Positions 29,365 to 37,777 are shown, numbered from the stretch's first letter. The stretch: DNA of 64,000 bases from Flavobacterium limnosediminis JC2902 (GCF_000498535.1 NZ_AVGG01000005.1:247991-311990), one strand, 5' to 3'. The notes: a model not told the origin generated them from the letters alone. Translations and numbers: made by a program.

Positions 29365-30138
29365 TCAATTTGCTAATAATTGATTGATAAATTCAGTAGA
29401 CTTATCCAAAACAAGTTCCGGCGCTTCCTTGTGCGGTGTGTGTTTTATGTTTGGAATGACCAATTCGGAAGATTTTCCGGCTATTTTAGTGCTGATGGTC
29501 TTCACCTGTTCCAAAGTACCGTATTCGTCATCCCGACCCTGTATAACCAATAAAAAACATTGAATTGAAGGCAAAAAACGTTCAATATTCCAAGACTTGA
29601 ACTCGTCTGAAGTCCAGGTTCCCGCCCACGCCCAAAACATTTCCCCGGTATTGTCACCGTGGTATTTCTGCAATTTTGACTTTAAGTCGGTTGTCTTATA
29701 AAGTTCGATAGCTTCTTTAATACCGTTGAGTGTAACCTCTTCTACAAAAACGTGTGCGCCTTCGGTAATAACCCCTGAAATTTTCTCCGGATACTTTGCT
29801 GCCGTAAGCAATGCGATGGAACCTCCATCACTGTGTCCAAACAGTATCACATTGTCAATATTCCAAAAACTCAGCAGTTGGTTTAGAATATCCGCTTCCA
29901 GTTCCAAGTAATAATTATCACGCTTTGTATATGAAAACGGGCATGATTTTCCGTAACCCTGGCGATCATAAACTAATACGTTGCAATTTGTTAACGCTCC
30001 CAATTTTTCGGGAAAATCCCTCCACAATTCGATACAACCTAATGAATCGTGCAGGAATATGATTGTTGGTCTTCCGGGATAATTGTCTATTCTTTTTATG
30101 GCTATTGCTTCGGGGGAAAATTTAGTATTTGTTTGCAT
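29365..30138 (-). CDS. Alpha/beta hydrolase
   Basis: Alpha/beta-hydrolase fold of 257 residues. The oxyanion region is FLHDSLGCIELW, the nucleophile elbow GHSDGG (Ser), the acid is in IQGRDDEYG and the catalytic His in IKHTPHKEAP near the C-terminus; the triad is therefore complete. No signal peptide. Substrate unknown (ester or C-C hydrolase). Monocistronic, converging on the SRPBCC gene. Confidence 0.85.
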   Translation of the reverse strand: MQTNTKFSPEAIAIKRIDNYPGRPTIIFLHDSLGCIELWRDFPEKLGALTNCNVLVYDRQGYGKSCPFSYTKRDNYYLELEADILNQLLSFWNIDNVILFGHSDGGSIALLTAAKYPEKISGVITEGAHVFVEEVTLNGIKEAIELYKTTDLKSKLQKYHGDNTGEMFWAWAGTWTSDEFKSWNIERFLPSIQCFLLVIQGRDDEYGTLEQVKTISTKIAGKSSELVIPNIKHTPHKEAPELVLDKSTEFINQLLAN

Positions 30139-30185
30139 GTTTTATTTTGTCATAAAATTGGTGACGAGGTCGTCTAGAAAGGATA

Positions 30186-30258
30186 TCATTCCGTCGAAAG
30201 GAGAAATCTCATAATTTTAAAATATTGATCATAAGATTTCTCCCGTTGGTCGAAATGA
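30186..30258. repeat. Inverted-repeat element TCATTCCG...AGAAATC, copy 1
   Basis: Imperfect palindrome: TCATTCCGTCGAAAGGAGAA then ATCT on the left, AGATTTCTCC then CG-TGGTCGAAATGA on the right. A second member of the same family with the same arm pattern is at 59628-59713. Confidence 0.65.
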
Positions 30259-30293
30259 CAAAAAAGACGTTTATTTTCTTTTAGACAGCCTTC

Positions 30294-31598
30294 TTAAATT
30301 TCGTCACTTGTAAAACTCTGAATGTTTTTCTTTTTATATGGGCGGATGATTAAACGTCCTTCTCGGTCGAATTTGATGTAATTGTAGATCCAGTTCATCA
30401 GTACAACCGCTTTGTTTTTGAATCCGATGAGCGAAAACAGATGGACAAACATCCACACGAGCCAGGCGAAAACACCGTGAAAATGCCATCTGGGCAAATC
30501 CACCACGGCTTTGTTTCTTCCTATGGTGGCCATCGAACCTTTGTCGTTGTACACGAATGGTTTCATTGCCTTGTTTTGCAGTTTCCTAATCAGGTTTTCC
30601 GCTAACAGATTTCCCTGTTGCATGGCCGGTTGTGCCATCATGGGATGTCCCTGCGGATTTTTTTCGGAAGCCATAACGGCGATATCTCCAATCGCGAAAA
30701 TGTTATCGTACCCCAATACCTGATTGAATTCGTTGACCTTAATCCTGTCGGCGCGTTCTATGAAGGATTCCGATTTCAGTCCGTTTATCAATGCACCTTT
30801 TACTCCTGCGGCCCAGATTACCGTTGCGGTTTCGAATGTTAGGTCGGAGCTTGTGGTTACGGTTCTTCCGTCGTAATTGGTTACGTGTACGTTTTTCCAG
30901 ATGCTTACACCCAAACCGTGTAGAAAATCTTCTGCTTTTTGTGATGATTTGACCGACATCGCATCCAGCAACCGAGCGCTACCCTGAATCACATGAATAC
31001 CCATATTGCGGATATCCAGATCCGGATAGTCTTTGGGAAGTATGGCTTTTTTCATTTCGGCTAAAGCGCCGGCTAACTCCACTCCTGTTGGTCCGCCTCC
31101 CACGATTACGAAATTCATCAGTGCGTTCCGTTCATTGATATCGTTAGTGAGCAGTGCCTGTTCGAAATTCTCTAAAATCAGACTGCGGATGTTGAGCGAC
31201 TGCGGAATGGTTTTCATGGCCATACTGAAACTCTCGATTTCCTTGTTGCCGAAATAATTGGTTTTAGAACCGGTGGCAATCACGAGATAATCGTAATACA
31301 AATCTCCGATGTCGGCCAGGACTTTTTTGTTTTCGGTATCGATTCCCTTCACGTTGGCTAGTCGGAAATAGAAGTTTTCATAATCCTGAACTACTTTTCG
31401 GATAGGATAGGCAATAGAACCTGCTTCCAATCCGCCTGTGGCTACCTGATACAATAAAGGTTGAAATGTATGGTAGTTGTGTTTGTCCAAAAGGACAACC
31501 TGTGCGTTTTTATTTTTAAGTTTTTTTGCCAGTGAAATTCCGGCAAATCCGCCACCAATTATGACAATGCGCGGGAAACTTGAACGGGGAATATTCAT
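30294..31598 (-). CDS. Type II NADH dehydrogenase (NDH-2)
   Basis: FAD-dependent NADH:quinone oxidoreductase of 434 residues. Two dinucleotide folds: IVIIGGGFAGISLAKKL (FAD) near residue 11 and FVIVGGGPTGVELAGALAE (NADH) near 165; IFAIGDIAVM near 300 contacts FAD and quinone. The C-terminal part WHFHGVFAWLVWMFVHLFSL is a hydrophobic membrane-anchoring helix typical of NDH-2. It feeds electrons to the quinone pool without proton pumping. Its upstream region is an approximately 500-bp nest of repeats, so no promoter could be assigned. Confidence 0.9.
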   Translation of the reverse strand: MNIPRSSFPRIVIIGGGFAGISLAKKLKNKNAQVVLLDKHNYHTFQPLLYQVATGGLEAGSIAYPIRKVVQDYENFYFRLANVKGIDTENKKVLADIGDLYYDYLVIATGSKTNYFGNKEIESFSMAMKTIPQSLNIRSLILENFEQALLTNDINERNALMNFVIVGGGPTGVELAGALAEMKKAILPKDYPDLDIRNMGIHVIQGSARLLDAMSVKSSQKAEDFLHGLGVSIWKNVHVTNYDGRTVTTSSDLTFETATVIWAAGVKGALINGLKSESFIERADRIKVNEFNQVLGYDNIFAIGDIAVMASEKNPQGHPMMAQPAMQQGNLLAENLIRKLQNKAMKPFVYNDKGSMATIGRNKAVVDLPRWHFHGVFAWLVWMFVHLFSLIGFKNKAVVLMNWIYNYIKFDREGRLIIRPYKKKNIQSFTSDEI

Positions 31599-31605
31599 TT
31601 TCTTT

Positions 31606-31642
31606 TGAGTAGCTGAGTTACTGAATTGCTAAGTTACGAAGA
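31606..31642. repeat. TNAG-type short-period repeat
   Basis: Run of TGAGTAGCTGAGTTACTGAA and CTAAGTTACGAAG just upstream of NDH-2; the same type as at 19679 and 35172. It is followed by a purine-rich GGAAAAGGGATAAGAGAAAA stretch (about 31665-31715) and a CACAAAGAGACACGG stretch. Confidence 0.6.
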
Positions 31643-31829
31643 AAGTGGGGAGAAGAGATGTGAAAAAAGGGAAAAGGGATAAGAGAAAAGGAAAAACAGA
31701 AAATAGAGAAGGGAAAAAATTGCTAAAAATCCTCATACATGCATTTGTGATATTTGCGTTTCATTAAAATTGTTTCACAAAGAGACACGGAGAAGACACA
31801 AAGGGGCGAAAAGAGTGAAGATAAACCTT

Positions 31830-31864
31830 TAGACCTGACAGGTTTTAGAAACCTGTCAGGTCTA
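31830..31864. repeat. Dispersed palindrome GACCTGACAGGTTTT, copy 2
   Basis: Near-perfect palindrome TAGACCTGACAGGTTT-TAG-AAACCTGTCAGGTCTA, matching the copy at 13496-13529 with fewer mismatches between its own arms. Confidence 0.75.
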
Positions 31865-31936
31865 AATCGAAAAAAATCCGGGGTATATGCGTTCACTAAA
31901 AAACCAAAAGTTTAAAAGAAGCCTATAGTTTTCCCT

Positions 31937-32059
31937 TAGCCCCGATTGCAGTGGAAATCCCGGCGTTGGGAGATTGCAACGCAAGCTCGCATTGACGGAT
32001 TGCAACGGAAAGCGGGAACATGGCTCAAAAAATGCCCGAAAGTGATGCTCCAAAAAAAT
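31937..32059 (+). repeat. Dispersed element TAGCCCCGATTG...GCTCCAAAA, copy B
   Basis: 123-bp copy: start TAGCCCCGATTGCAGTGG, an internal insert with two ATTGCAACG words, then CAACGGAAAGCGGGAA and end TGATGCTCCAAAAAAA. It ends 50 bp before the sigma-factor ATG, so the sigma promoter lies at its right border. Confidence 0.75.
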
Positions 32060-32109
32060 AAAAAAATGCTAATTTGTAACAATCGGTTAAAATGTAACAC
32101 TAATGTTTT

Positions 32110-32604
32110 ATGAATTCGAGTTTAGAGCAATCGTTTGTTTCGCAATTAAAAGAACATCAGAATATTATCCACAAGATTTGTAGGCTGTATACTTCTGATG
32201 AAGATTCGCATAAGGATTTGTTTCAGGAAATTACCATTCAGCTTTGGAAGGCATTCCCGCAGTTTCGGGGCGATTCGAAATTCACCACCTGGGCGTATCG
32301 TGTGGCGCTGAATACAGCCATTACGCTGTACCGGAAGAAAACCAAATCGATTAATACGATCGAATTTGACAGTACGATTCACCGGTTTACCCACGACGAT
32401 TACAACTACGAAGAGGAAGAACAGATCAAGTTGTTGTACAAAGCGGTGCATCAGCTGAACGACATTGAAAAAGCTTTGGTTTTCATGTATCTCGAGGATA
32501 AGGATTATACCGAGATTGCCGAAACACTTGGGATTAGCGAAGTGAATGCAAGGGTAAAAATGAACAGGATTAAAGGAAAATTAAAACGAATAGTAAATCC
32601 CTAA
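32110..32604 (+). CDS. ECF-type RNA polymerase sigma factor
   Basis: Sigma-70 family factor of 164 residues with only regions 2 and 4. Region 2 includes HKDLFQEITIQLWKAF and FTTWAYRVALNTAI; region 4 includes the helix-turn-helix KDYTEIAETLGISEVNARV. It directs RNA polymerase to a private promoter set, usually for envelope or stress genes. Just upstream lie two TGTAACA words (about 32075 and 32092), a possible autoregulatory -35 pair. The next gene, 12 bp downstream, is a membrane protein and the likely regulator. Confidence 0.92.
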   Translation: MNSSLEQSFVSQLKEHQNIIHKICRLYTSDEDSHKDLFQEITIQLWKAFPQFRGDSKFTTWAYRVALNTAITLYRKKTKSINTIEFDSTIHRFTHDDYNYEEEEQIKLLYKAVHQLNDIEKALVFMYLEDKDYTEIAETLGISEVNARVKMNRIKGKLKRIVNP

Positions 32605-32616
32605 GGAAAAGGAAAT

Positions 32617-33222
32617 ATGGACGAGTTAGATTTATTAAAAAAGGACTGGAAAAAAAACGAACCGCAGTTTCCGAAAATTTCGGAACAGGAGATTTATGGC
32701 ATGTTGCATAAAAAATCGTCCTCAATCGTAAAATGGATTTTTATCATCAGTATCATTGAATTTATTGCTTTGAATTCATTGAGCTTTTTACTTCCGAATG
32801 ATTTTGATCCGAAATTAGGATGGGTGGGAACTTTTGTTCACTATTCGGATTATGTGAGTTATGCTGTTGCGGCTTTCTTTATCTATTTATTTTACAGGAA
32901 TTTCCAATCCATATCCTCTACATCCACCACAAAAAAACTGATGGAGAGTATTTTGAAAACGAGAAAAACAGTGACTTACTATATTTTCTTCAATATTGCC
33001 TATGTATTTTTGGCTGGACTGTTGATTATTGGTTCCCAGGTAAAAATGCTACTTATCGACACGCATCAGGAAATGAAGATTGTAGTGGGCGCAAGTATAT
33101 TGTTACTGGTATCCTTACTCCTTATTCTGCTAATTGTATGGTTGTTTTACCGTTTGATTTACGGGTTCTTACTGAGACGACTCCACAAGAATTATGAAGA
33201 GTTACAGAAAATCGATTTATAA
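32617..33222 (+). CDS. Membrane protein, candidate cognate anti-sigma factor
   Basis: 201 residues: a short cytosolic N-terminus (MDELDLLKKDWKKNE, ISEQEIYGMLHKKSSS) followed by four hydrophobic helices at about 40-62, 75-92, 110-130 and 150-180, and a basic C-terminus. No zinc anti-sigma motif (HxxxCxxC) is present. Its position 12 bp after the ECF gene and an N-terminal helix able to bind the sigma factor suggest an anti-sigma or co-sensor role; this is inference from context. Confidence 0.6.
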   Translation: MDELDLLKKDWKKNEPQFPKISEQEIYGMLHKKSSSIVKWIFIISIIEFIALNSLSFLLPNDFDPKLGWVGTFVHYSDYVSYAVAAFFIYLFYRNFQSISSTSTTKKLMESILKTRKTVTYYIFFNIAYVFLAGLLIIGSQVKMLLIDTHQEMKIVVGASILLLVSLLLILLIVWLFYRLIYGFLLRRLHKNYEELQKIDL

Positions 33223-33223
33223 C

Positions 33224-33258
33224 AAAAAAAGCTTCAACACAGTGTTGAAGCTTTTTTT
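33224..33258. terminator. Perfect bidirectional terminator
   Basis: Perfect 17-bp arms (A7-GCTTCAACAC and its complement) around one base, directly after the stop codon, serving the sigma operon and the convergent DEAD-box gene. Confidence 0.9.
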
Positions 33259-33276
33259 ATATGCTTTAATTTCTTT

Positions 33277-33909
33277 TTATTCTTCCTCTTCTTCGTAATC
33301 TTCCAAGCCGAATAAAAACGGTTCCAGCATGATTTTATCCGCCAGAACCTCAACTCTTTCGGTCAGGTTTTCGGAGAAGAAAAGACGTTGTGTTTTTTCG
33401 ACACTGTTGGACAAACGCAATACAATGGTGTCCATTCTGATTTTGAAAAGTTCATCGGCATCATCAATCACAAACATTTTTACCGTGTTCATGTTAAAAC
33501 CGGCCGAAGAAAACATGGCGTTGATTCGGTTAGGTGTACCGATCAGCACATCCACTCCGAGTGAAATCTGGTTTTTATCATAATCGATGTCGCCTTTATC
33601 GTGCGAACCGAAAACGCGCAAATCGGTGTGGCGGGCAAATTTTTTGAACATTTCCACCATTTCCAGAACGTCTTCTTTGTCTTTCACTATAATCAGTGCA
33701 CGGGTGGATTCGCCAACGGCTTTTTCCAGTTTCTGAATCACCGTATAAACAATCGTAGTCGATTTTCCACCACCTTTGGGCATAATCACAACTGCATCGG
33801 CTCCGCTTTTCAAAGTTCCGAAAGAGTCTTTCTGAACTTCGTTTGGCGTTTCGATTCCGTTTTCCGCTAAGGCTAAAGCCAGTTTTTCGTTTATTTTTTT
33901 TAGTTTCAT
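33277..33909 (-). CDS. Single-RecA-domain DEAD-box-like protein
   Basis: 210 residues corresponding only to the N-terminal RecA-like half of a DEAD-box helicase. Visible motifs: Q-like region ENGIETPNEVQKDSF, Walker A MPKGGGKST, GG/TPNR region VLIGTPNR and Walker B DDAD in place of DEAD; motif III SAT is replaced (LFFSENL). The C-terminal helicase domain with motifs IV-VI is missing and the gene ends in an acidic tail EDYEEEEE, so it is not a simple truncation at a frameshift. It may bind ATP or RNA without unwinding. Monocistronic. Confidence 0.75.
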   Translation of the reverse strand: MKLKKINEKLALALAENGIETPNEVQKDSFGTLKSGADAVVIMPKGGGKSTTIVYTVIQKLEKAVGESTRALIIVKDKEDVLEMVEMFKKFARHTDLRVFGSHDKGDIDYDKNQISLGVDVLIGTPNRINAMFSSAGFNMNTVKMFVIDDADELFKIRMDTIVLRLSNSVEKTQRLFFSENLTERVEVLADKIMLEPFLFGLEDYEEEEE

Positions 33910-33999
33910 ATCTATGAAAAGAGATAAAGGAAAAAGGGATAAGTGAAAAGTGCTTGTTACTCAAGTTACTTTTGCCTTATCACTTATCCCTAAATTAAT

Positions 34000-35163
34000 T
34001 TATTTACTCGCAAACAGTTTCACATCTTCCTCCGAAATTTCGGTTCCGCCCAGGATAATAAGGCGTTCCACTACGTTTCTGAGTTCGCGGATGTTTCCTG
34101 TCCAATCGTATTCCTGTAATAATCTAATGGCCGGTAAAGAGAATTTTTTAACCGCTGTTCCCTGTTCTGAAGCGATTTTTTCGGCGAAATGATTTATCAG
34201 TAACGGAATATCATCGCGTCGATCGTTCAAGGCCGGCACTTTAATCAGAATCACCGCTAAACGATGGTATAAATCTTCACGGAAGCGACCTTCTGCAATT
34301 TCTTTTTTCAGATCTTTATTCGTCGCCGCCACCACACGGACATTGACTTTAATGTCTTTATCCGCTCCTACTCGCTGAATGAGATTTTCCTGTAAAGCGC
34401 GTAATACTTTGGCTTGCGCCGACAAACTCATATCGCCAACCTCATCAAGGAAAATGGTTCCTTTATCAGCCGCTTCGAATTTCCCAGCCCTGTCTTTTAC
34501 GGCCGAAGTGAAGGCTCCTTTTACGTGACCGAACAATTCGCTTTCAATCAGCTCGCTCGGAATTGCCGCGCAGTTCACTTCAATCAACGGCGCATTACAA
34601 CGCTCGCTTTTTTCGTGAATCTGATGAGCTACCAGTTCTTTTCCGGTTCCGTTGGGACCTGTAATTAAAACGCGCGCTTCGGTTGGCGCTACCTTTTCAA
34701 TCATTTCTTTGATACGATTGATGGGTTCGCTTTCACCTATCATTTCGTAGTTTTTCGAAACTTTCTTTTTCAGAATTTTGTTTTCCACTACGAGTTGTTT
34801 TCTGTCTAAAGCGTTGCGAACGGTATTTAACAACCGATTTAAATCGGGCGGTTTTGAAATGTAGTCAAACGCACCCAAACGCATCGTATTTACAGCCGTT
34901 TCCAGATCGCCATGACCGGAAATCATGACCATCGGGATTTCGGGTTTTATTTTTTTAACGGCTTCGAGTACTTCTTCACCGTCCATTTTGGGCATTTTAA
35001 TGTCGCACAAAACCAAATCGTAATCTTCGTTCTTGATTTTTTCCAAGCCCTGAAGACCATCCTCGGCTTCGTCCACTTTATAGGTGTCGCTTTCTTCCGA
35101 TAAGATTTTAGTTAAAACCCTGCGGATGGAAGCTTCGTCTTCGATAATTAAAATTTTACTCAT
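34000..35163 (-). CDS. NtrC-family response regulator lacking a DNA-binding domain
   Basis: 387 residues: receiver domain at 1-120 (acidic pocket EDE, phosphoacceptor D54 in LCDIKMPKMDG) followed by a sigma-54-interacting AAA+ domain at about 140-375 (Walker A GPNGTGKE, loop GAFTSA where most have GAFTGA, Walker B TIFLDEVGDM, arginine-finger region FREDLYHRL). The chain ends ISEEDVKLFASK, with no Fis-type helix-turn-helix. It should activate sigma-54 RNA polymerase from solution or via a partner. The sensor kinase is not adjacent. Confidence 0.88.
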   Translation of the reverse strand: MSKILIIEDEASIRRVLTKILSEESDTYKVDEAEDGLQGLEKIKNEDYDLVLCDIKMPKMDGEEVLEAVKKIKPEIPMVMISGHGDLETAVNTMRLGAFDYISKPPDLNRLLNTVRNALDRKQLVVENKILKKKVSKNYEMIGESEPINRIKEMIEKVAPTEARVLITGPNGTGKELVAHQIHEKSERCNAPLIEVNCAAIPSELIESELFGHVKGAFTSAVKDRAGKFEAADKGTIFLDEVGDMSLSAQAKVLRALQENLIQRVGADKDIKVNVRVVAATNKDLKKEIAEGRFREDLYHRLAVILIKVPALNDRRDDIPLLINHFAEKIASEQGTAVKKFSLPAIRLLQEYDWTGNIRELRNVVERLIILGGTEISEEDVKLFASK

Positions 35164-35171
35164 TTTTTTTT

Positions 35172-35262
35172 TTCAGTTTCTGAGTTTCTGAGTAACTAAG
35201 TTACTGAGATTTTTCAAATTACGAACTTAGCGACTAACTCACTAAGCTACTTAATACTTAAG
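35172..35262. repeat. TNAG-type short-period repeat
   Basis: Tandem-like TTTCTGAGTTTCTGAGTAAC and continued CTAAG/TGAG words every 8-9 bp between two minus-strand genes. The right end overlaps the last codons of the permease gene. Confidence 0.65.
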
Positions 35263-36555
35263 CCACTTATACATTTCTTTCCAGGTTGGTTTTTTACCGT
35301 ACATTAAAATACCGACACGGTAAATTTTAGAGGCGAACCAAACTACACCAAAAAACGTTCCAAACAATAATGTCATTGACAAAGCTAACTGCCACCATGG
35401 CACGCCAAACGGAATTCGCATCAGCATTACAATAGGTGACGTAAACGGAATCATGGAGAATATGGTTGCGACGGTTCCGTGCGGATCATCCATAACCGTG
35501 AAGAATCCAACGTAAACACCCAACATTAAGGGCATGATGATTGGCAGTAAAAATTGTTGTGAATCGGTTTCCGAATCAACGGCTGCACCAATTGCGGCAT
35601 AAAGCGAACTGTACAGAAAATAGCCTCCGATGAAATAAACTATGAAACAGATCATTAATGTTCCGATAGGTAAATTCCAGATTTCATTGAGATACATCTG
35701 AATGGTTCCTCCCAATTCATGCTGCGCTGCGTTCACCATTGCCGGATCTACCGAAGAAGCTGCTCCGGCCTGAATACCGAAAAAGGAAGATACACCTACT
35801 AAAAGTAATCCACCCACAATGGCCCAAATACTGAACTGAAGGATTCCTGCCAAGGAGTTTCCGATGATTTTACCCATCATCAGTTGGTATGGTTTTACCG
35901 AAGAAATGATGATTTCGATGATACGATTTGTCTTTTCTTCGATAACGCTTCGCATTACAAAATTCCCGTAGATAATAATGAACATCATAATCAGATAACC
36001 GAAAGCGGAACCGATTCCGATTTTGATTTCGTTCAATCCTTTCAGACTGTCTTCACCGGAGAATTTTGCCAAATGGATGTCGGATTTCACCTGAGCACTG
36101 TCGATTTTTTCGGAATCAAAACCCAGTTCTTTCAAGTTGTTTTGGGTCAGCTGATGATCGATAACGTCTTCCATTTCCATGATAAATTCCATACTCGGAC
36201 TGTCGTCTGAAATGTATTCCACTTTTGTTGCCAGATCTTTTGGATTGGTTACTTTCGGAATATAAATCAGCCCTTCATAACTTTTGCTTGCCGTATCTTT
36301 CGCTACATTCAAAGGTATGGCCGACAAATCCGTATAGGCGGTTTCCTTGGTATTTTTGAAGTCTTTTTTAAACAGACCCGATTCGTCATGAATGGCCACT
36401 TTTTTGACTTCACCCGCGTTCATGTTGGCCAGATAACCAATCAAAAAGGACATCCCGACAATTAAGAGCGGACTCAGAAAAGTCATTACGATAAACGACT
36501 TATTGCGCACTTTGGCAATGAATTCTCTTTTTATGATTAATGCTAATACAGACAT
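35251..36555 (-). CDS. ABC-2 type exporter permease (NatB-like)
   Basis: Inner-membrane permease of 434 residues. One N-terminal helix (FIVMTFLSPLLIVGMSFLIG), a large extracytoplasmic domain at about 50-180, then five to six helices from 185 (GSAFGYLIMMFIIIYG) to 425. The pattern and EEKTNRIIEIIISSVKPYQL are typical of NatB/YhaP-like ABC-2 permeases. It works with the ATPase gene upstream; substrate unknown (sodium or drug export are family examples). Gap to the ATPase is 135 bp of repeats. Confidence 0.85.
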   Translation of the reverse strand: MSVLALIIKREFIAKVRNKSFIVMTFLSPLLIVGMSFLIGYLANMNAGEVKKVAIHDESGLFKKDFKNTKETAYTDLSAIPLNVAKDTASKSYEGLIYIPKVTNPKDLATKVEYISDDSPSMEFIMEMEDVIDHQLTQNNLKELGFDSEKIDSAQVKSDIHLAKFSGEDSLKGLNEIKIGIGSAFGYLIMMFIIIYGNFVMRSVIEEKTNRIIEIIISSVKPYQLMMGKIIGNSLAGILQFSIWAIVGGLLLVGVSSFFGIQAGAASSVDPAMVNAAQHELGGTIQMYLNEIWNLPIGTLMICFIVYFIGGYFLYSSLYAAIGAAVDSETDSQQFLLPIIMPLMLGVYVGFFTVMDDPHGTVATIFSMIPFTSPIVMLMRIPFGVPWWQLALSMTLLFGTFFGVVWFASKIYRVGILMYGKKPTWKEMYKWLKY

Positions 36556-36690
36556 TTTAGATTGTTAGATTGTTAGACGTTTTAGATCGTTAGACATTTT
36601 AGATTTATTAGACGTTTTAGATTGTTAGGCTTTTTATCGCAAATTCCCGATTTTCTAAAAATCTAAGAAGTCTAAGAAAGTCTAAGAAGT
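36555..36690. repeat. TTAGA short-period repeats between ABC genes
   Basis: The gap consists of TTAGATTGTTAGATTGTTAG-type words at 8-9-bp spacing, then AAGTCTAAGAAAGTCTAAGA. No promoter is recognisable. It belongs to the same low-complexity class as 35172-35262. Confidence 0.65.
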
Positions 36691-37614
36691 CTATTTATTG
36701 CTTACTGTTTGAATAAAAATATCGTTGATGCTTGGAATTTTTTCCACGAAATGCGTTACCTGTCCGTTTTGCGTTAGGATATTCAGTAACTCATTCGGTG
36801 CTGAACCGTTCAGTTGTACTTCCAGTTTCAGTTCGTCGTTAAGGGATTTGAAATCGGTTTGCTGTAACTGGAATTTTTGTGTCAGATCATACATTAAACG
36901 CTCCACATTATCCGACAGTATACCCACTTCGTAAGCATTGGTTCGGTGCGATTTTTTAACGTCGATCAGTTTTCCTTCAATCAGTTTATTCGATTTGTGA
37001 ATCAGGGCAATATAATCGCACATTTCCTCGACGCTTTCCATACGGTGGGTTGAGAAGATTACAGAAGTTCCTTTTTTGTTCAGTTCAATGATTTCGTCTT
37101 TAATCAGGTTAGCATTTACCGGGTCAAAACCTGAAAACGGTTCGTCTAAAATCAACAGTTTCGGTTCGTGCAAAACAGTAACAATAAACTGTACTTTTTG
37201 CGCCATCCCTTTTGACAATTCCTGAATTTTCTTGTCCCACCAGCTTTCGATTTCAAATTTCTCAAACCAATATTTCAATTGTTTTTTGGCATCGGCATGC
37301 GACAATCCTTTTAGTTGTGCCAGATACAAACACTGTTCGCCCACTTTCATGGTTTTATACAATCCGCGTTCTTCGGGCATATAACCAATATGCTGTACGT
37401 GATGAGGAGCCAATTTCTCGCCATCCAGAAACACTTCACCGCCATCGGGCATGGTAATTTGGTTGATAATACGAATTAAGGATGTTTTTCCGGCACCGTT
37501 TGGACCGAGAAGTCCGTAAATACTGCCTTGGGGAACTTGTAATGAAACACTGTTTAAAGCGGTATAGTCGCCGTATTGCTTGACTACATTTCTAACTTCA
37601 AGAATTGAACTCAT
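36691..37614 (-). CDS. ABC transporter ATP-binding protein (NatA-like)
   Basis: ATPase subunit of 307 residues: Walker A GLLGPNGAGKTSLI near 35, signature LSKGMAQKVQ near 140 (LSxGM form common in this subfamily), Walker B LLILDEPFSGFDP, H-loop FSTHRMESVEE. The C-terminal 70 residues form the extra domain of NatA-type exporters' ATPases. Pairs with the permease downstream on the same strand; cytoplasmic face of the inner membrane. Confidence 0.9.
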   Translation of the reverse strand: MSSILEVRNVVKQYGDYTALNSVSLQVPQGSIYGLLGPNGAGKTSLIRIINQITMPDGGEVFLDGEKLAPHHVQHIGYMPEERGLYKTMKVGEQCLYLAQLKGLSHADAKKQLKYWFEKFEIESWWDKKIQELSKGMAQKVQFIVTVLHEPKLLILDEPFSGFDPVNANLIKDEIIELNKKGTSVIFSTHRMESVEEMCDYIALIHKSNKLIEGKLIDVKKSHRTNAYEVGILSDNVERLMYDLTQKFQLQQTDFKSLNDELKLEVQLNGSAPNELLNILTQNGQVTHFVEKIPSINDIFIQTVSNK

Positions 37615-37707
37615 TGTAAAATTTTGATTTATCTCATCCGTTTGGCCTTTTTGGCCTTGCGCGTGTAAAAGTACACATTAGTTACCGAATGTGTTAAATT
37701 GTTACAC

Positions 37708-37746
37708 AAAAAACCCACCCTGATTTGCATCAGGATGGGAAAAAAA
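37708..37746 (-). terminator. Terminator of the grpE-dnaJ operon
   Basis: CCCATCCTGAT / ATCAGGGTGGG stem with a 4-nt loop followed by T6 on the minus strand, 30 bp after the dnaJ stop codon; A-rich on the other side. Confidence 0.85.
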
Positions 37747-37777
37747 TTGCTATGCTAAAAACATAACAACAAAAAAA

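Noticed and set aside
33904..33990. Inverted GGGATAAGTGA/TCACTTATCCC between the DEAD-box and NtrC-type genes as a lost helix-turn-helix coding segment
   Set aside because: It translates to no helix-turn-helix in any frame and is a low-complexity hairpin; it may be a terminator or repeat.
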